Part shown: piece by piece, positions 8,315 through 16,941 of the stretch
Position numbering within the stretch: the first letter of the stretch is position 1
Layout: each line of letters starts with the position of its first letter
Assembly (NCBI GenBank): GCA_012839605.1
Contig: DUNA01000055.1
Span: 1 to 59,035 of the forward strand
From: Bacteroidales bacterium
GTDB taxonomy: Bacteria > Bacteroidota > Bacteroidia > Bacteroidales > UBA932
Direction of reading: 5' to 3'
Length of the DNA: 59,035 bases
Made by a program: the position numbers and the translations under genes
Notes under the pieces: generated by a model
What the model saw: the letters and a program-made list of their open reading frames with translations, nothing else
Database searches by the model: none
Told to the model about the DNA's origin: nothing

Positions 8315-9663
8315 TGCCGCACGATATGAACAACAAGCTGGTTATTCTGGGAGGTGGGGAAAGCGGAATGGGAGCCGCCGTCTTGGCTAAAAAACAAGGC
8401 TACGACGTGTTCCTTTCCGACGCCGGCTTTATACAACCCTCTGTGAAAAAGGTGCTGAAGGAAATAGAGGTGCCTTTTGAAGAAGGAGGTCACACGCTAC
8501 CTGACATATTGCAAGCTCGGGAAGTAATCAAAAGCCCGGGCATACCCAACACGGCTCCCGTTGTAGAAGATGTCACTCAAATGGGCATCCCCGTTATTTC
8601 TGACATTGAGTTTGCCGCAAGATATACACCGGCCAAAAAAATCTGCATCACGGGAAGCAATGGAAAAACAACTACGGCTTCTTTGATTTATTATTTGCTG
8701 AAAAATGCCGGGCTGCATGTAGGTCTGGCCGGCAACGTAGGACAAAGCTTTGCGTATCAGGTGGCTACAAAAGACTACGACATTTACGTACTGGAGCTGA
8801 GCAGCTTCCAATTGGAAGGAATGTACGACTTCAAGGCAGATTTGGCCATTTTATTAAACATCACATCCGACCATTTGGACAGATACGGCGACGACCTTAT
8901 GGAATACGCCAAAGCCAAGTTCCGAATTACACAAAATCTGGATCAAGACGATTGCTTCATTTTTTGTCGTGACGACGAAATCACCATGGAGCAATTGGAT
9001 AAGATTGTGCTGAAAGCCAAAATGCTTCCCATATCACAAAAAGAAGTCGTAACGCAAGGAGCATACGCGCTAGACGGAAAGATGCACGTGACCTACGGCA
9101 AAGAAGAATTTGAGATGTTCCTTGACCGGCTGTCTCTCCAAGGCAGGCATAACGTATACAATTCACTGGCTGCCGCCCTGTCGGCAAAAATCATGGACTT
9201 GAGCAACCCACAGATCAGAGAGAGTTTGAGCTCATTCAAGGGCGTTCCACACCGGATGGAGCAAACAGCCAAAGTAAGAGGGGCCTTGTACATCAACGAC
9301 TCCAAAGCCACCAATGTGAATGCCGTGTGGTACGCATTGGAAAGCATGAATACACCTGTAGTCTGGATTGCAGGCGGACAAGACAAAGGGAACGATTACA
9401 GTTCTTTGTTTGAACCGGTTCGTGAAAAAGTAAAAGCCCTCGTCTGTTTGGGTACAGACAACAAAAAACTTTTGGAATCCTTTCAGGACAAAGTACCTGT
9501 GATTACAGAAGCTCACTCCATGGAAGAAGCCGTTGCACAAGCATACGATCTGGCCCGTCCGGGTGATACGGTATTGTTGTCACCGGCTTGTGCCAGTTTT
9601 GATTTGTTTAAAAACTTTGAAGACAGAGGAAATCAATTTAAAGAAGCTGTCAGAAAACTATAA
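8314..9663 (+). CDS. murD: UDP-N-acetylmuramoylalanine--D-glutamate ligase
   Basis: Cytoplasmic ATP-dependent ligase adding D-glutamate to UDP-MurNAc-L-Ala. 449 residues, normal length. N-terminal nucleotide-binding LVILGGGESG, the ATP loop GSNGKTTTAS near residue 113, LNITSDHLDRYGD in the central domain, NDSKATN and the C-terminal LLSPACASFDLFKNFEDRG segment typical of MurD. ATG at 8314 overlaps the mraY stop codon; an in-frame ATG at 8326 is an alternative. ftsW starts 3 bases after its stop. Confidence 0.96.
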   Translation: MPHDMNNKLVILGGGESGMGAAVLAKKQGYDVFLSDAGFIQPSVKKVLKEIEVPFEEGGHTLPDILQAREVIKSPGIPNTAPVVEDVTQMGIPVISDIEFAARYTPAKKICITGSNGKTTTASLIYYLLKNAGLHVGLAGNVGQSFAYQVATKDYDIYVLELSSFQLEGMYDFKADLAILLNITSDHLDRYGDDLMEYAKAKFRITQNLDQDDCFIFCRDDEITMEQLDKIVLKAKMLPISQKEVVTQGAYALDGKMHVTYGKEEFEMFLDRLSLQGRHNVYNSLAAALSAKIMDLSNPQIRESLSSFKGVPHRMEQTAKVRGALYINDSKATNVNAVWYALESMNTPVVWIAGGQDKGNDYSSLFEPVREKVKALVCLGTDNKKLLESFQDKVPVITEAHSMEEAVAQAYDLARPGDTVLLSPACASFDLFKNFEDRGNQFKEAVRKL

Positions 9664-9666
9664 AAG

Positions 9667-10911
9667 ATGAGTAAAAATACGCAAAAAGAAATGTGGTTGA
9701 AGGGCGATAAATCATTATGGTCCCTGATTCTCGTATTTTCCCTGCTCTCCTTGGTTTTTGTGTATTCATCTTCCAGCCGCCAGGCCGTTATGGAAAATAC
9801 CACCACGTTTTCCATAATGCTCAAACAAATGCGCCATATATTCTTAGGTCTTCTGATTGTTTATGTGGCCCATATTTTCCCGCTCGGATTTTATAGAAAA
9901 ATGGCTTACATAGCTTACGTAGCCGGTTTGATACTTCTGGTATATACACTCTTTGGCGGTGTGACCTTGAACGACAGCACACGGTGGTTGTCTATTGCCG
10001 GTTTTCGTTTTCAGCCCTCGGAATTTGCCAAAATCTTCCTGGTTCTTTTTGTAGCCAAAGTGCTTGAAGACAGAGAAATGAGCTCGTTTAAAGAGTTTTT
10101 CCTGTGGCTGTTTCTTCCCGTAGCCGTCTTTATCCTTCCTATTTTATGGGCAGGCTTTTCTACCGGCGTGTTGTTGGGCTTGACTGTGCTTGTGATGATG
10201 CTGGTGTCTAAAATAAAATTCAGATACATTGCCTCTGCCGTAGGTATTGTCGTACTGGCGGCCGGTTTGTCATACGGAGGTATGGTCCTCCACAGGACCA
10301 TCAAAAAGAGCGACCACACGTCCCTTGCTTCCACATCGCGTCTGGCGACTGTTGAGAAACGTATTTCGTCTTTTTTTGGTTCGGAAAAAGGAAAAGAAGG
10401 GGAAGAAAAAGAAGAAACAGACCAGGAAATGTACTCGAAAGTAGCCATAGCAACAGGAGGTATTGGCGGCAAGCTGCCCGGGAACGGAACGCTACGCGAA
10501 GTGCTCCCGCTATCAAACAGCGACTACATATTTTCCATCATTGTGGAAGAGACAGGACTTTTTGGAGGCATTGCCGTCATTAGTTTGTATATGTGGCTTC
10601 TTTACAGCGTTATCCTACTTGTAAGAAAATGTACAAAAACATTTTCTGCCATGTTGGTGAGCGGTTTGGGGATTTTAATTCTCTCGCAAGCCATGATACA
10701 TATACTCGTAAATGTGGGCGTGTTGCCCGTAACAGGACAAACCCTTCCCTTAATAAGTTTGGGTGGTTCTTCCGTAATGGCAGTGGGTCTTGCTTTTGGC
10801 ATGATGCTGTCTGTCAGCCGGGCTTTGGAAGAAGAGCGGCTGTACACTATGGAACTTACAGAAAAAGAAAAACAACAATGGTTGCCAAATGAAGCAGAAG
10901 AAGGAATATAA
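9667..10911 (+). CDS. ftsW: Septal peptidoglycan glycosyltransferase FtsW (SEDS family)
   Basis: Polytopic SEDS polymerase that uses lipid II to make septal glycan strands together with the FtsI homologue. 414 residues with about ten transmembrane helices. Visible: LVFVYSSSSRQA after the first helix, STRWLSIAGFRFQPSEFAK, and near the end NVGVLPVTGQTLPLISLGGSS, all hallmark segments. A charged Lys/Glu-rich loop (about residues 232-258) sits in the large extracytoplasmic region. The 3' end overlaps murG by 23 bases, a larger overlap than elsewhere in the operon. Confidence 0.96.
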   Translation: MSKNTQKEMWLKGDKSLWSLILVFSLLSLVFVYSSSSRQAVMENTTTFSIMLKQMRHIFLGLLIVYVAHIFPLGFYRKMAYIAYVAGLILLVYTLFGGVTLNDSTRWLSIAGFRFQPSEFAKIFLVLFVAKVLEDREMSSFKEFFLWLFLPVAVFILPILWAGFSTGVLLGLTVLVMMLVSKIKFRYIASAVGIVVLAAGLSYGGMVLHRTIKKSDHTSLASTSRLATVEKRISSFFGSEKGKEGEEKEETDQEMYSKVAIATGGIGGKLPGNGTLREVLPLSNSDYIFSIIVEETGLFGGIAVISLYMWLLYSVILLVRKCTKTFSAMLVSGLGILILSQAMIHILVNVGVLPVTGQTLPLISLGGSSVMAVGLAFGMMLSVSRALEEERLYTMELTEKEKQQWLPNEAEEGI

Positions 10912-12007
10912 AGTCATCATCAGCGGAGGAGGAACGGGAGGACACGTCTTTCCCGCCATTTCCATTGCCCACGCCATACGGGCACAAGTTCCTCAAGCAA
11001 ATATTTTGTTTGTAGGGGCTCTAGGGAAAATGGAAATGGAAAAAGTGCCCGAGGCCGGATATCCCATTACAGGACTCCCCATCAGCGGGTTGCAAAGGGG
11101 CTTTTCCAAGCGCGCCTTGGCAGCCAATGCCAAGCTGCCTTTTTTGTTGCTCAAGAGCATCCTCCGTTCGTTTCAGATTCTGCGCCAATTCAAACCCCAC
11201 GTAGCTGTTGGCGTGGGAGGTTACGCCAGCGGTCCTTTGCTTTGGGCTGCCGCCCGAAAACGGATTCCGTACGTATTGCAAGAACAAAACAGCTTTGCCG
11301 GAAAAACAAACCGCAAACTTGCCGGAAAAGCCACTTCTATTTGCGTAGCGTATCCCGGAATGGAGGCCTTTTTCCCGCCTTCAAAAATCGTGCTTACAGG
11401 GAACCCCATTCGCAGCGGTATTCGTCCCGCCTCGGCAAAAACAAAGGAAGAAGCCTTGCGGCATTTTGGTCTTTCGCAGGAACGCAAAACCCTTTTGGTT
11501 GTTGGAGGAAGTTTGGGCGCAGGTACCTTAAACAAATGTATAGAAACCTACTTGCCGCAAGCTGAAAAACACCCCGTGCAGGTCATCTGGCAATGCGGAA
11601 GAAGCGGTATAGAAAAAGCGACAGAAGCAGTGGGTAAATACCCGAATGCACCCGTTACCGCACATGAGTTCATAAGTCGTATGGATTTGGCTTTTGCAGC
11701 GGCCGACTTGGTGGTTACGCGAGCCGGAGCCGGCACCATTTCCGAACTGTGCGCTGCCGGTAAAGCCTGTATTTTCGTACCCTCTCCCAATGTGGCCGAG
11801 GATCACCAAACGCACAATGCCATGGCCCTTGTCAAAGAAAAAGCAGGACACATGGTACGCGATCGGGAAGCTTTAGAGACTCTGATGAGCAAAGCTTTGG
11901 AGTTGCTTTTTGACGACAAGGAGCTGAAATTGTTGTCACAAAACATATTGCAATTGAGCCGTCCCCACGCGGCGGAAGATATTGCTACACTTATTTTGAA
12001 ACTGTAA
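10889..12007 (+). CDS. murG: UDP-GlcNAc:lipid I N-acetylglucosaminyltransferase
   Basis: Peripheral inner-membrane glycosyltransferase (GT28) that converts lipid I to lipid II. 372 residues. The N-terminal phosphate loop GGGTGGHVFPA is at about residues 13-23, the second glycine motif GVGGYASGP near 109, and the UDP-GlcNAc site near 266-290 (TRAGAGTISELCAAG and a following PSPNVAEDHQ..NA). Its start lies inside ftsW and its TAA overlaps the murC ATG, so the three are translationally linked. Confidence 0.96.
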   Translation: MKQKKEYKVIISGGGTGGHVFPAISIAHAIRAQVPQANILFVGALGKMEMEKVPEAGYPITGLPISGLQRGFSKRALAANAKLPFLLLKSILRSFQILRQFKPHVAVGVGGYASGPLLWAAARKRIPYVLQEQNSFAGKTNRKLAGKATSICVAYPGMEAFFPPSKIVLTGNPIRSGIRPASAKTKEEALRHFGLSQERKTLLVVGGSLGAGTLNKCIETYLPQAEKHPVQVIWQCGRSGIEKATEAVGKYPNAPVTAHEFISRMDLAFAAADLVVTRAGAGTISELCAAGKACIFVPSPNVAEDHQTHNAMALVKEKAGHMVRDREALETLMSKALELLFDDKELKLLSQNILQLSRPHAAEDIATLILKL

Positions 12008-13374
12008 TGAAGTACGTCTATTTTCTAGGTATAGGAGGTATTGGGATGAGCGCCCTGGCAAGGTATTATCACCGGGCCGGTGCGTTCGTGTACGGTTACG
12101 ACCTTACACAGACAAAACTTACCCATGTACTAGAAGAAGAAGGCATACGTATTCATTATGAAGACAACCCGGACTGGATCCCAACACAAATAAAAGAAAA
12201 CAAAGAACAAACAATCGTTATCTATACACCGGCCATTCCGGCTGACCACAAAGAATGGAAATGGTTCAGAGAAAACGAATACGATATCATAAAACGTGCT
12301 GAAGCACTGGGTCGTATTGCAAAAAATCATACGACTTTGGCCGTAGCGGGTACACATGGAAAAACCACCACCTCCACCCTCTTGGCTCATCTGTTGCAAC
12401 AATCCGGTGCCGGATGTACGGCGTTTTTAGGCGGAATTGCCAAAAATTACAACAGCAACCTCTTGTTGAGCGACGGCCCCTTTTTGGTGGCAGAAGCCGA
12501 TGAGTACGACCGTTCGTTCCTTACGCTACATCCTCAATCTGCCGCCATTACATCTGTTGGGGCAGACCACTTGGATATCTACGGCACGCTTCAAGCCATA
12601 AAAGATGCTTTTGCCCGGTTTGCTGCACAAATCACGCCGGGAGGAAATCTGGTGTTGAAAAAGGGAGTGGAATTGCCTTTGCATTTACAAAAAGAAGTAT
12701 CACTATACACATACGATTACGACAGTCCGTGTGATTTTTATGCCCAAAACATCTCTGCAGGCCCTGCTGGCACGTATTTCTTTGATTTGGTACTCAAAGA
12801 TTGCCTTGTGAAAAATTGCCGGTTGGGAATTCCGGGAAAAATCCATGTTGAAAACGCAGTAGCTGCCGCCGCATTGGCTTATTTGAACGGAACAGCCCCG
12901 GAAGCCATCCGTAAAGGCCTGGATACTTTCACAGGAGTGTCAAGGAGAATGGACGTGCGTTACCTTACGGAAACAAATTGCTACATAGACGACTACGCAC
13001 ACCACCCCGATGAAATTCGTGCAACCGTTCTCTCTGTAAGAGCCTGGTTTCCCGACAAAGAAATTACCGGCATTTTTCAGCCGCATCTCTATTCCAGAAC
13101 ACGCGATTTTGCACAAGAATTTGCCCAATCTTTAAGCCTGTTGGACAAAGTAGTGCTCCTGCCCATATATCCGGCTAGGGAAGCCCCCATTCCGGGAGTG
13201 GATTCAGACATGTTGGCCCGGTTGATTGATGCAAAAGAAAAATATGTGATGGCTCCCCAAGATGTGGTGGAATTTGTGAAAAAACACAAGCCACAAGTAT
13301 TGCTTACCATGGGAGCCGGAAGCATAGACAGGCTGGTAACCCCTATTACACAATGCCTTGAAGAAATGACATGA
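12007..13374 (+). CDS. murC: UDP-N-acetylmuramate--L-alanine ligase
   Basis: First amino-acid ligase of the stem peptide; adds L-alanine to UDP-MurNAc in the cytoplasm. 455 residues. FLGIGGIGMSALA at the N-terminus (UDP binding), the ATP loop GTHGKTTTST near residue 115, EADEYDRSFL near 160, the central SVGADHLDIYG, DDYAHHPDEI near 325 and the C-terminal FQPHLYSRT. These identify MurC rather than Mpl. The start overlaps the murG stop; ftsQ begins 2 bases after its stop. Confidence 0.96.
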   Translation: MKYVYFLGIGGIGMSALARYYHRAGAFVYGYDLTQTKLTHVLEEEGIRIHYEDNPDWIPTQIKENKEQTIVIYTPAIPADHKEWKWFRENEYDIIKRAEALGRIAKNHTTLAVAGTHGKTTTSTLLAHLLQQSGAGCTAFLGGIAKNYNSNLLLSDGPFLVAEADEYDRSFLTLHPQSAAITSVGADHLDIYGTLQAIKDAFARFAAQITPGGNLVLKKGVELPLHLQKEVSLYTYDYDSPCDFYAQNISAGPAGTYFFDLVLKDCLVKNCRLGIPGKIHVENAVAAAALAYLNGTAPEAIRKGLDTFTGVSRRMDVRYLTETNCYIDDYAHHPDEIRATVLSVRAWFPDKEITGIFQPHLYSRTRDFAQEFAQSLSLLDKVVLLPIYPAREAPIPGVDSDMLARLIDAKEKYVMAPQDVVEFVKKHKPQVLLTMGAGSIDRLVTPITQCLEEMT

Positions 13375-13375
13375 C

Positions 13376-14164
13376 ATGAAGAAGGTGTTTAAAAAAATAT
13401 TGATCGTCTTTGGCTACTTGGTACTTACAAGTATGCTGGTGGCTTATTTTTATTTCACCTCTGTTCTTGTACATAAGAAAACGGAAGACAGATGTCAAGA
13501 AGTAGCCGTTTACATCAGGGATAGCGCTGCCATTCCGTTGACAACTGCAGAAGAAATTTTTTCTTACCTGTCAGAAACAGGATGGGTGCTTCCGGGAAAA
13601 GAGTTTGCTTCCATAGATTTGTTTCAATTGGAAAAAGACATTGAGAAATTCAATGCCGTACGCAAATGCAACGCCGTCAGAAATATAAAAGGAACCTTAC
13701 GTTTGGATATATGGCAACACACCCCTCTTTTCTTATTGGAAATAGAAAACGGGACTTTCTATATTTCCAAAGACGGGTTCATATTCCCACGCCCGAACGA
13801 AAAACAGTTGCCCGTGCTTGTGGTAAACGGACACGTCCCTTTTTCACACGGACGGCTTTACAGAGGGAAAGCAGACTCTACAGACACATGGATTCAAGAA
13901 GCCATTCCCTTTGTGACCCACATTGTCAAAGACGCTTTTTGGTCAAAAAAGACAAAGAGCATATGGGTCCAGGCACCTACCGATGTTTGCCTGATGCCGG
14001 AAGAGGCTTTGGAATTAAAAATTGGAGACCTGCACAATTTTCCGGAAAAAATGTATCGCTTGCGAGAATTTTATCGCGTATTGGAACCGCGCGGAGGTGT
14101 GGAGAAATACAAAGTTGTAGATGCCCGTTACAAAAATCAATTGGTTTGCACACATAAAAAGTAA
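13376..14164 (+). CDS. ftsQ: FtsQ/DivIB-like cell division protein
   Basis: Bitopic divisome protein that links early and late division proteins. 262 residues: a short basic cytoplasmic N-terminus, one membrane helix at about residues 8-28, then a periplasmic domain. The segment FNAVRKCNAVRNIKGTLRLDI with a following P.FLLE resembles the beta domain of FtsQ (RRVWPDTL.I..E.P in proteobacteria), while the POTRA region is divergent. Position between murC and ftsA supports the call. It is followed by a 24-base gap holding the ftsA ribosome binding site. Confidence 0.87.
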   Translation: MKKVFKKILIVFGYLVLTSMLVAYFYFTSVLVHKKTEDRCQEVAVYIRDSAAIPLTTAEEIFSYLSETGWVLPGKEFASIDLFQLEKDIEKFNAVRKCNAVRNIKGTLRLDIWQHTPLFLLEIENGTFYISKDGFIFPRPNEKQLPVLVVNGHVPFSHGRLYRGKADSTDTWIQEAIPFVTHIVKDAFWSKKTKSIWVQAPTDVCLMPEEALELKIGDLHNFPEKMYRLREFYRVLEPRGGVEKYKVVDARYKNQLVCTHKK

Positions 14165-14173
14165 TATATATTT

Positions 14174-14179
14174 AAGGAG
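14174..14179 (+). promoter_or_regulatory. Shine-Dalgarno site deciding the ftsA start
   Basis: AAGGAG lies nine bases before the ATG at 14189 and directly abuts the in-frame ATG at 14180, which therefore cannot use it. This selects 14189 as the ftsA start. Confidence 0.55.
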
Positions 14180-14188
14180 ATGATACCT

Positions 14189-15520
14189 ATGAAAAAAACT
14201 GTTTCTGTTATAGACTTGGGGACCACAAAAGTGGTATGTTTGACCGGCATCAAAACGGATGATGGCTACAAAGTAATTGCATCCGGCCAAGCTCCTTCCC
14301 AAGGAATTATGAGGGGCGAAGTGGTAAACAACCAAACCGTACTGGAAACGCTCGTCCCCTTGCTGGAAGAATTGCAAGAAAAAACAGGTGTACCGGTAGA
14401 AGAAGCCGTTGTTGGGATAGCCGGACAGTACGTCCGTTGTAAATCTGTAAGCAGCCATTTCAACCGGGCAGATGCCGGCCGTCAGATTTCAGAAGAGGAA
14501 ATCTATTCTATGTGGCTGAGTATGTACAATTCAAGAGTCAATCCCGGCGAAGAAGTGCTGCATGTGGTTCCGCAATCTTACCACGTAGACGAGTACCGAG
14601 GCCTTACAAACCCAATAGGCACGTTTGGAAGTTCCATAGAAGCCAATTATAAAATTTTCATAGGTAAAAGCGTTTCTGCAGAACATACAAAAAGAGCCAT
14701 TGAAAGTGCAGGTGTACATTTAAAGAAATTGGTATTGGAACCGTTGGCAACGGCAGAAGCCGTTTTGGCAGACGATGAAAAAGAATTGGGAGTGGCCATG
14801 GTAGACATCGGAGGCGGTACTACAGATATTCTTGTATACCACGACAACATAGTCAGACATACAGCCGTCATTCCGTTTGGCGGAAACATCATCACAGAAG
14901 ACATCCGCCAAGGCTGTCAAGTTACCATGCGCCAGGCAGAACAAATGAAACATCAATTTGGTTCCTGTTATATAGATTTGGCACCGGACAATACGGCCAT
15001 TGTTCTTCCCGGTATAGGAGGACGTGAGCCCAGAGAAATATCTTTCAAATTCTTGTCCCATATCATAGAAGCGCGTATGGATGAGATTTTAGATGCCGTC
15101 CTGTATGAAATACAACAGAGCGGCTATGCAGACAGATTGGCTGCAGGTATTGTACTTACAGGAGGAGGTTCCCTGTTGGGAGATTTGGTTCCGTTCATCA
15201 AATTCAAAACGGGCATGGAAGCCAGAATCGCCCGGCCTCGTGGGGTGATATCTGACGACAGCGGCCAAATAAACCATGTCACGTATTCCTGCGCCGTAGG
15301 GATGCTCATTCACGCCTTTGAAGCCGTGGACCACTTTTCAGCCAACCGGCAACCTACCCTGGACGAAATTTTTGCCGAGGTAACTGCCGAAAAACCCAAA
15401 ACAGCCGGAAAAACAGGGCGCTCGGCTGCACCTAAAAAAGCCCAGTCTGACAAAGTAATCATTGGGAACCTTTTCAGTAGCATCAGCAAATTCTTTAAAG
15501 AATCAGATAACCAAGCGTAA
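14189..15520 (+). CDS. ftsA: Cell division protein FtsA
   Basis: Actin-like ATPase that tethers FtsZ to the membrane and recruits later divisome proteins. 443 residues from the ATG at 14189. Actin-fold motifs: SVIDLGTTKV (phosphate 1), VDIGGGTTDI near residue 207 (phosphate 2) and LTGGGSLLGDL near 325 (adenosine). The SHS2 (1C) insertion follows phosphate 1. After a Lys/Ala-rich linker (about residues 395-420) the protein ends with a short helix, SSISKFFKES, that could be the membrane-targeting amphipathic helix. Confidence 0.96.
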   Translation: MKKTVSVIDLGTTKVVCLTGIKTDDGYKVIASGQAPSQGIMRGEVVNNQTVLETLVPLLEELQEKTGVPVEEAVVGIAGQYVRCKSVSSHFNRADAGRQISEEEIYSMWLSMYNSRVNPGEEVLHVVPQSYHVDEYRGLTNPIGTFGSSIEANYKIFIGKSVSAEHTKRAIESAGVHLKKLVLEPLATAEAVLADDEKELGVAMVDIGGGTTDILVYHDNIVRHTAVIPFGGNIITEDIRQGCQVTMRQAEQMKHQFGSCYIDLAPDNTAIVLPGIGGREPREISFKFLSHIIEARMDEILDAVLYEIQQSGYADRLAAGIVLTGGGSLLGDLVPFIKFKTGMEARIARPRGVISDDSGQINHVTYSCAVGMLIHAFEAVDHFSANRQPTLDEIFAEVTAEKPKTAGKTGRSAAPKKAQSDKVIIGNLFSSISKFFKESDNQA

Positions 15521-15524
15521 GAAA

Positions 15525-16940
15525 ATGACACATAAAGAAGATGAATTCATTCCGTTAAATTGGGAAAACAACAGTTCCATTATAAAAGTAATAGGAGTAG
15601 GAGGAGGCGGTGGAAACGCAGTAAGCCATATGTATCGTCTGGGTCTTGCCGATGTGGATTTTATCATTTGCAACACAGATGCACAGGCCTTGGAGATGAG
15701 CCCTGTTCCGGAAAAACTGCAATTGGGTAGTTTGTTGACGGGAGGCCGCGGAGCCGGCTGCAACCCGGAAATTGCCAAAAAAGCAGCTCTTGAAAGCGAA
15801 GAGAGGATCAGAGCTCTGCTTGAAGGCGTGACAGAAATGGTCTTTATCACAGCCGGAATGGGAGGCGGTACGGGAACGGGAGCAGCTCCTGTCATAGCAC
15901 GTATTGCACAAAACATGGGATTGCTCACAGTGGGCGTAGTTACCCTTCCGTTCCGTGACGAAGGAAAAGATTTTTTGGAAAGAGCGTTGGACGGGATTGA
16001 AGAAATGCGACAACACGCAGACTCCATGCTCATCATAGATAACGAAAAACTGTACAAAGTATACGGAGACCTACCTATATTTGAAGCGTTCCAACGTACG
16101 GACGACATCTTAAATACGGCTGTAAAGAGCATTTCAGAGATTATCACCCAACCGGGCTTTATGAATGTGGATTTTGCAGACGTAAAAATGGTAATGAAAG
16201 ACAGCGGAATGGCCTTGATGGGTACCGGATCCGGTGCCGGAGAAAACAGAGCGGCTGAAGCTGTGAAAAACGCATTTGATTCGCCTCTTCTGGACGATGC
16301 CGATTTGACTCGGTCTAAAAACGTACTCATAAACATTACTTCAGGAAAAGAAAAAGCATTGTCCATGACAGAACTTTCAAGGATTATGCAATACATTTCT
16401 GATTACACGGGAGGAGCTTCCAACTTCAAACGCGGTATTGTTTGTGACCCCTCGTTGCAAGATGAAGTACGAGTAACGGTCATTGCCACAGGATTCAGTT
16501 TGCATTCGTTGCCTCCTATTGCTGTATACAGTGAAAACAAAGGCAACAAAACCGTAGAAAAAGAAGTCGTCTTTTTAGATGACCTATCCCAAGAAGAAGA
16601 CTCCTCAACTGCCATGGAACATGATGTCTCTGTAGAAGATCAAGAAGGCTTTGACAACGACATCCACATAACGCGCAAACCGAGCGTCTTTACAGTAGAT
16701 GCAACTTTTGAAACGTCTACGCAAACGACTCCGTTAAAAGGCAAGCCTGTGTTGATTGTGGAACCGGGGCAAGACATTACGGAATTGGAACAAATTCCGG
16801 CTTATAAAAGAAAGGAAGGCTACGGGTCTTCCTCTTTCGGAACAGATATTGTATCTCCGTCTAAACATACAATAGAAGAAAAAGACGGCCAACAAAGGCT
16901 GGGAACGGACAATTCGTTCATTCATCAAACGCAAGACTAA
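15525..16940 (+). CDS. ftsZ: Cell division protein FtsZ
   Basis: Tubulin-like GTPase that forms the division ring. 471 residues from the ATG at 15525, four bases after the ftsA stop. The GTP-binding motif GGGTGTGAAP is near residue 112, preceded by the N-terminal VGGGGGNAV loop, and the T7 catalytic loop (NVDFADVKMVM) is near residue 212. A long acidic, divergent linker follows residue 330. The tail has an IPAYKRKE segment near residue 425, comparable to the C-terminal conserved peptide of the family, then about 40 further residues ending NSFIHQTQD. Confidence 0.97.
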   Translation: MTHKEDEFIPLNWENNSSIIKVIGVGGGGGNAVSHMYRLGLADVDFIICNTDAQALEMSPVPEKLQLGSLLTGGRGAGCNPEIAKKAALESEERIRALLEGVTEMVFITAGMGGGTGTGAAPVIARIAQNMGLLTVGVVTLPFRDEGKDFLERALDGIEEMRQHADSMLIIDNEKLYKVYGDLPIFEAFQRTDDILNTAVKSISEIITQPGFMNVDFADVKMVMKDSGMALMGTGSGAGENRAAEAVKNAFDSPLLDDADLTRSKNVLINITSGKEKALSMTELSRIMQYISDYTGGASNFKRGIVCDPSLQDEVRVTVIATGFSLHSLPPIAVYSENKGNKTVEKEVVFLDDLSQEEDSSTAMEHDVSVEDQEGFDNDIHITRKPSVFTVDATFETSTQTTPLKGKPVLIVEPGQDITELEQIPAYKRKEGYGSSSFGTDIVSPSKHTIEEKDGQQRLGTDNSFIHQTQD

Positions 16941-16941
16941 T

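Noticed and set aside
15503-16396. 297-codon open frame antisense to ftsZ
   Set aside because: Ser/Pro-rich mirror of the Gly/Ala-rich FtsZ sequence; ftsZ is certain and no motif is seen in the antisense frame.
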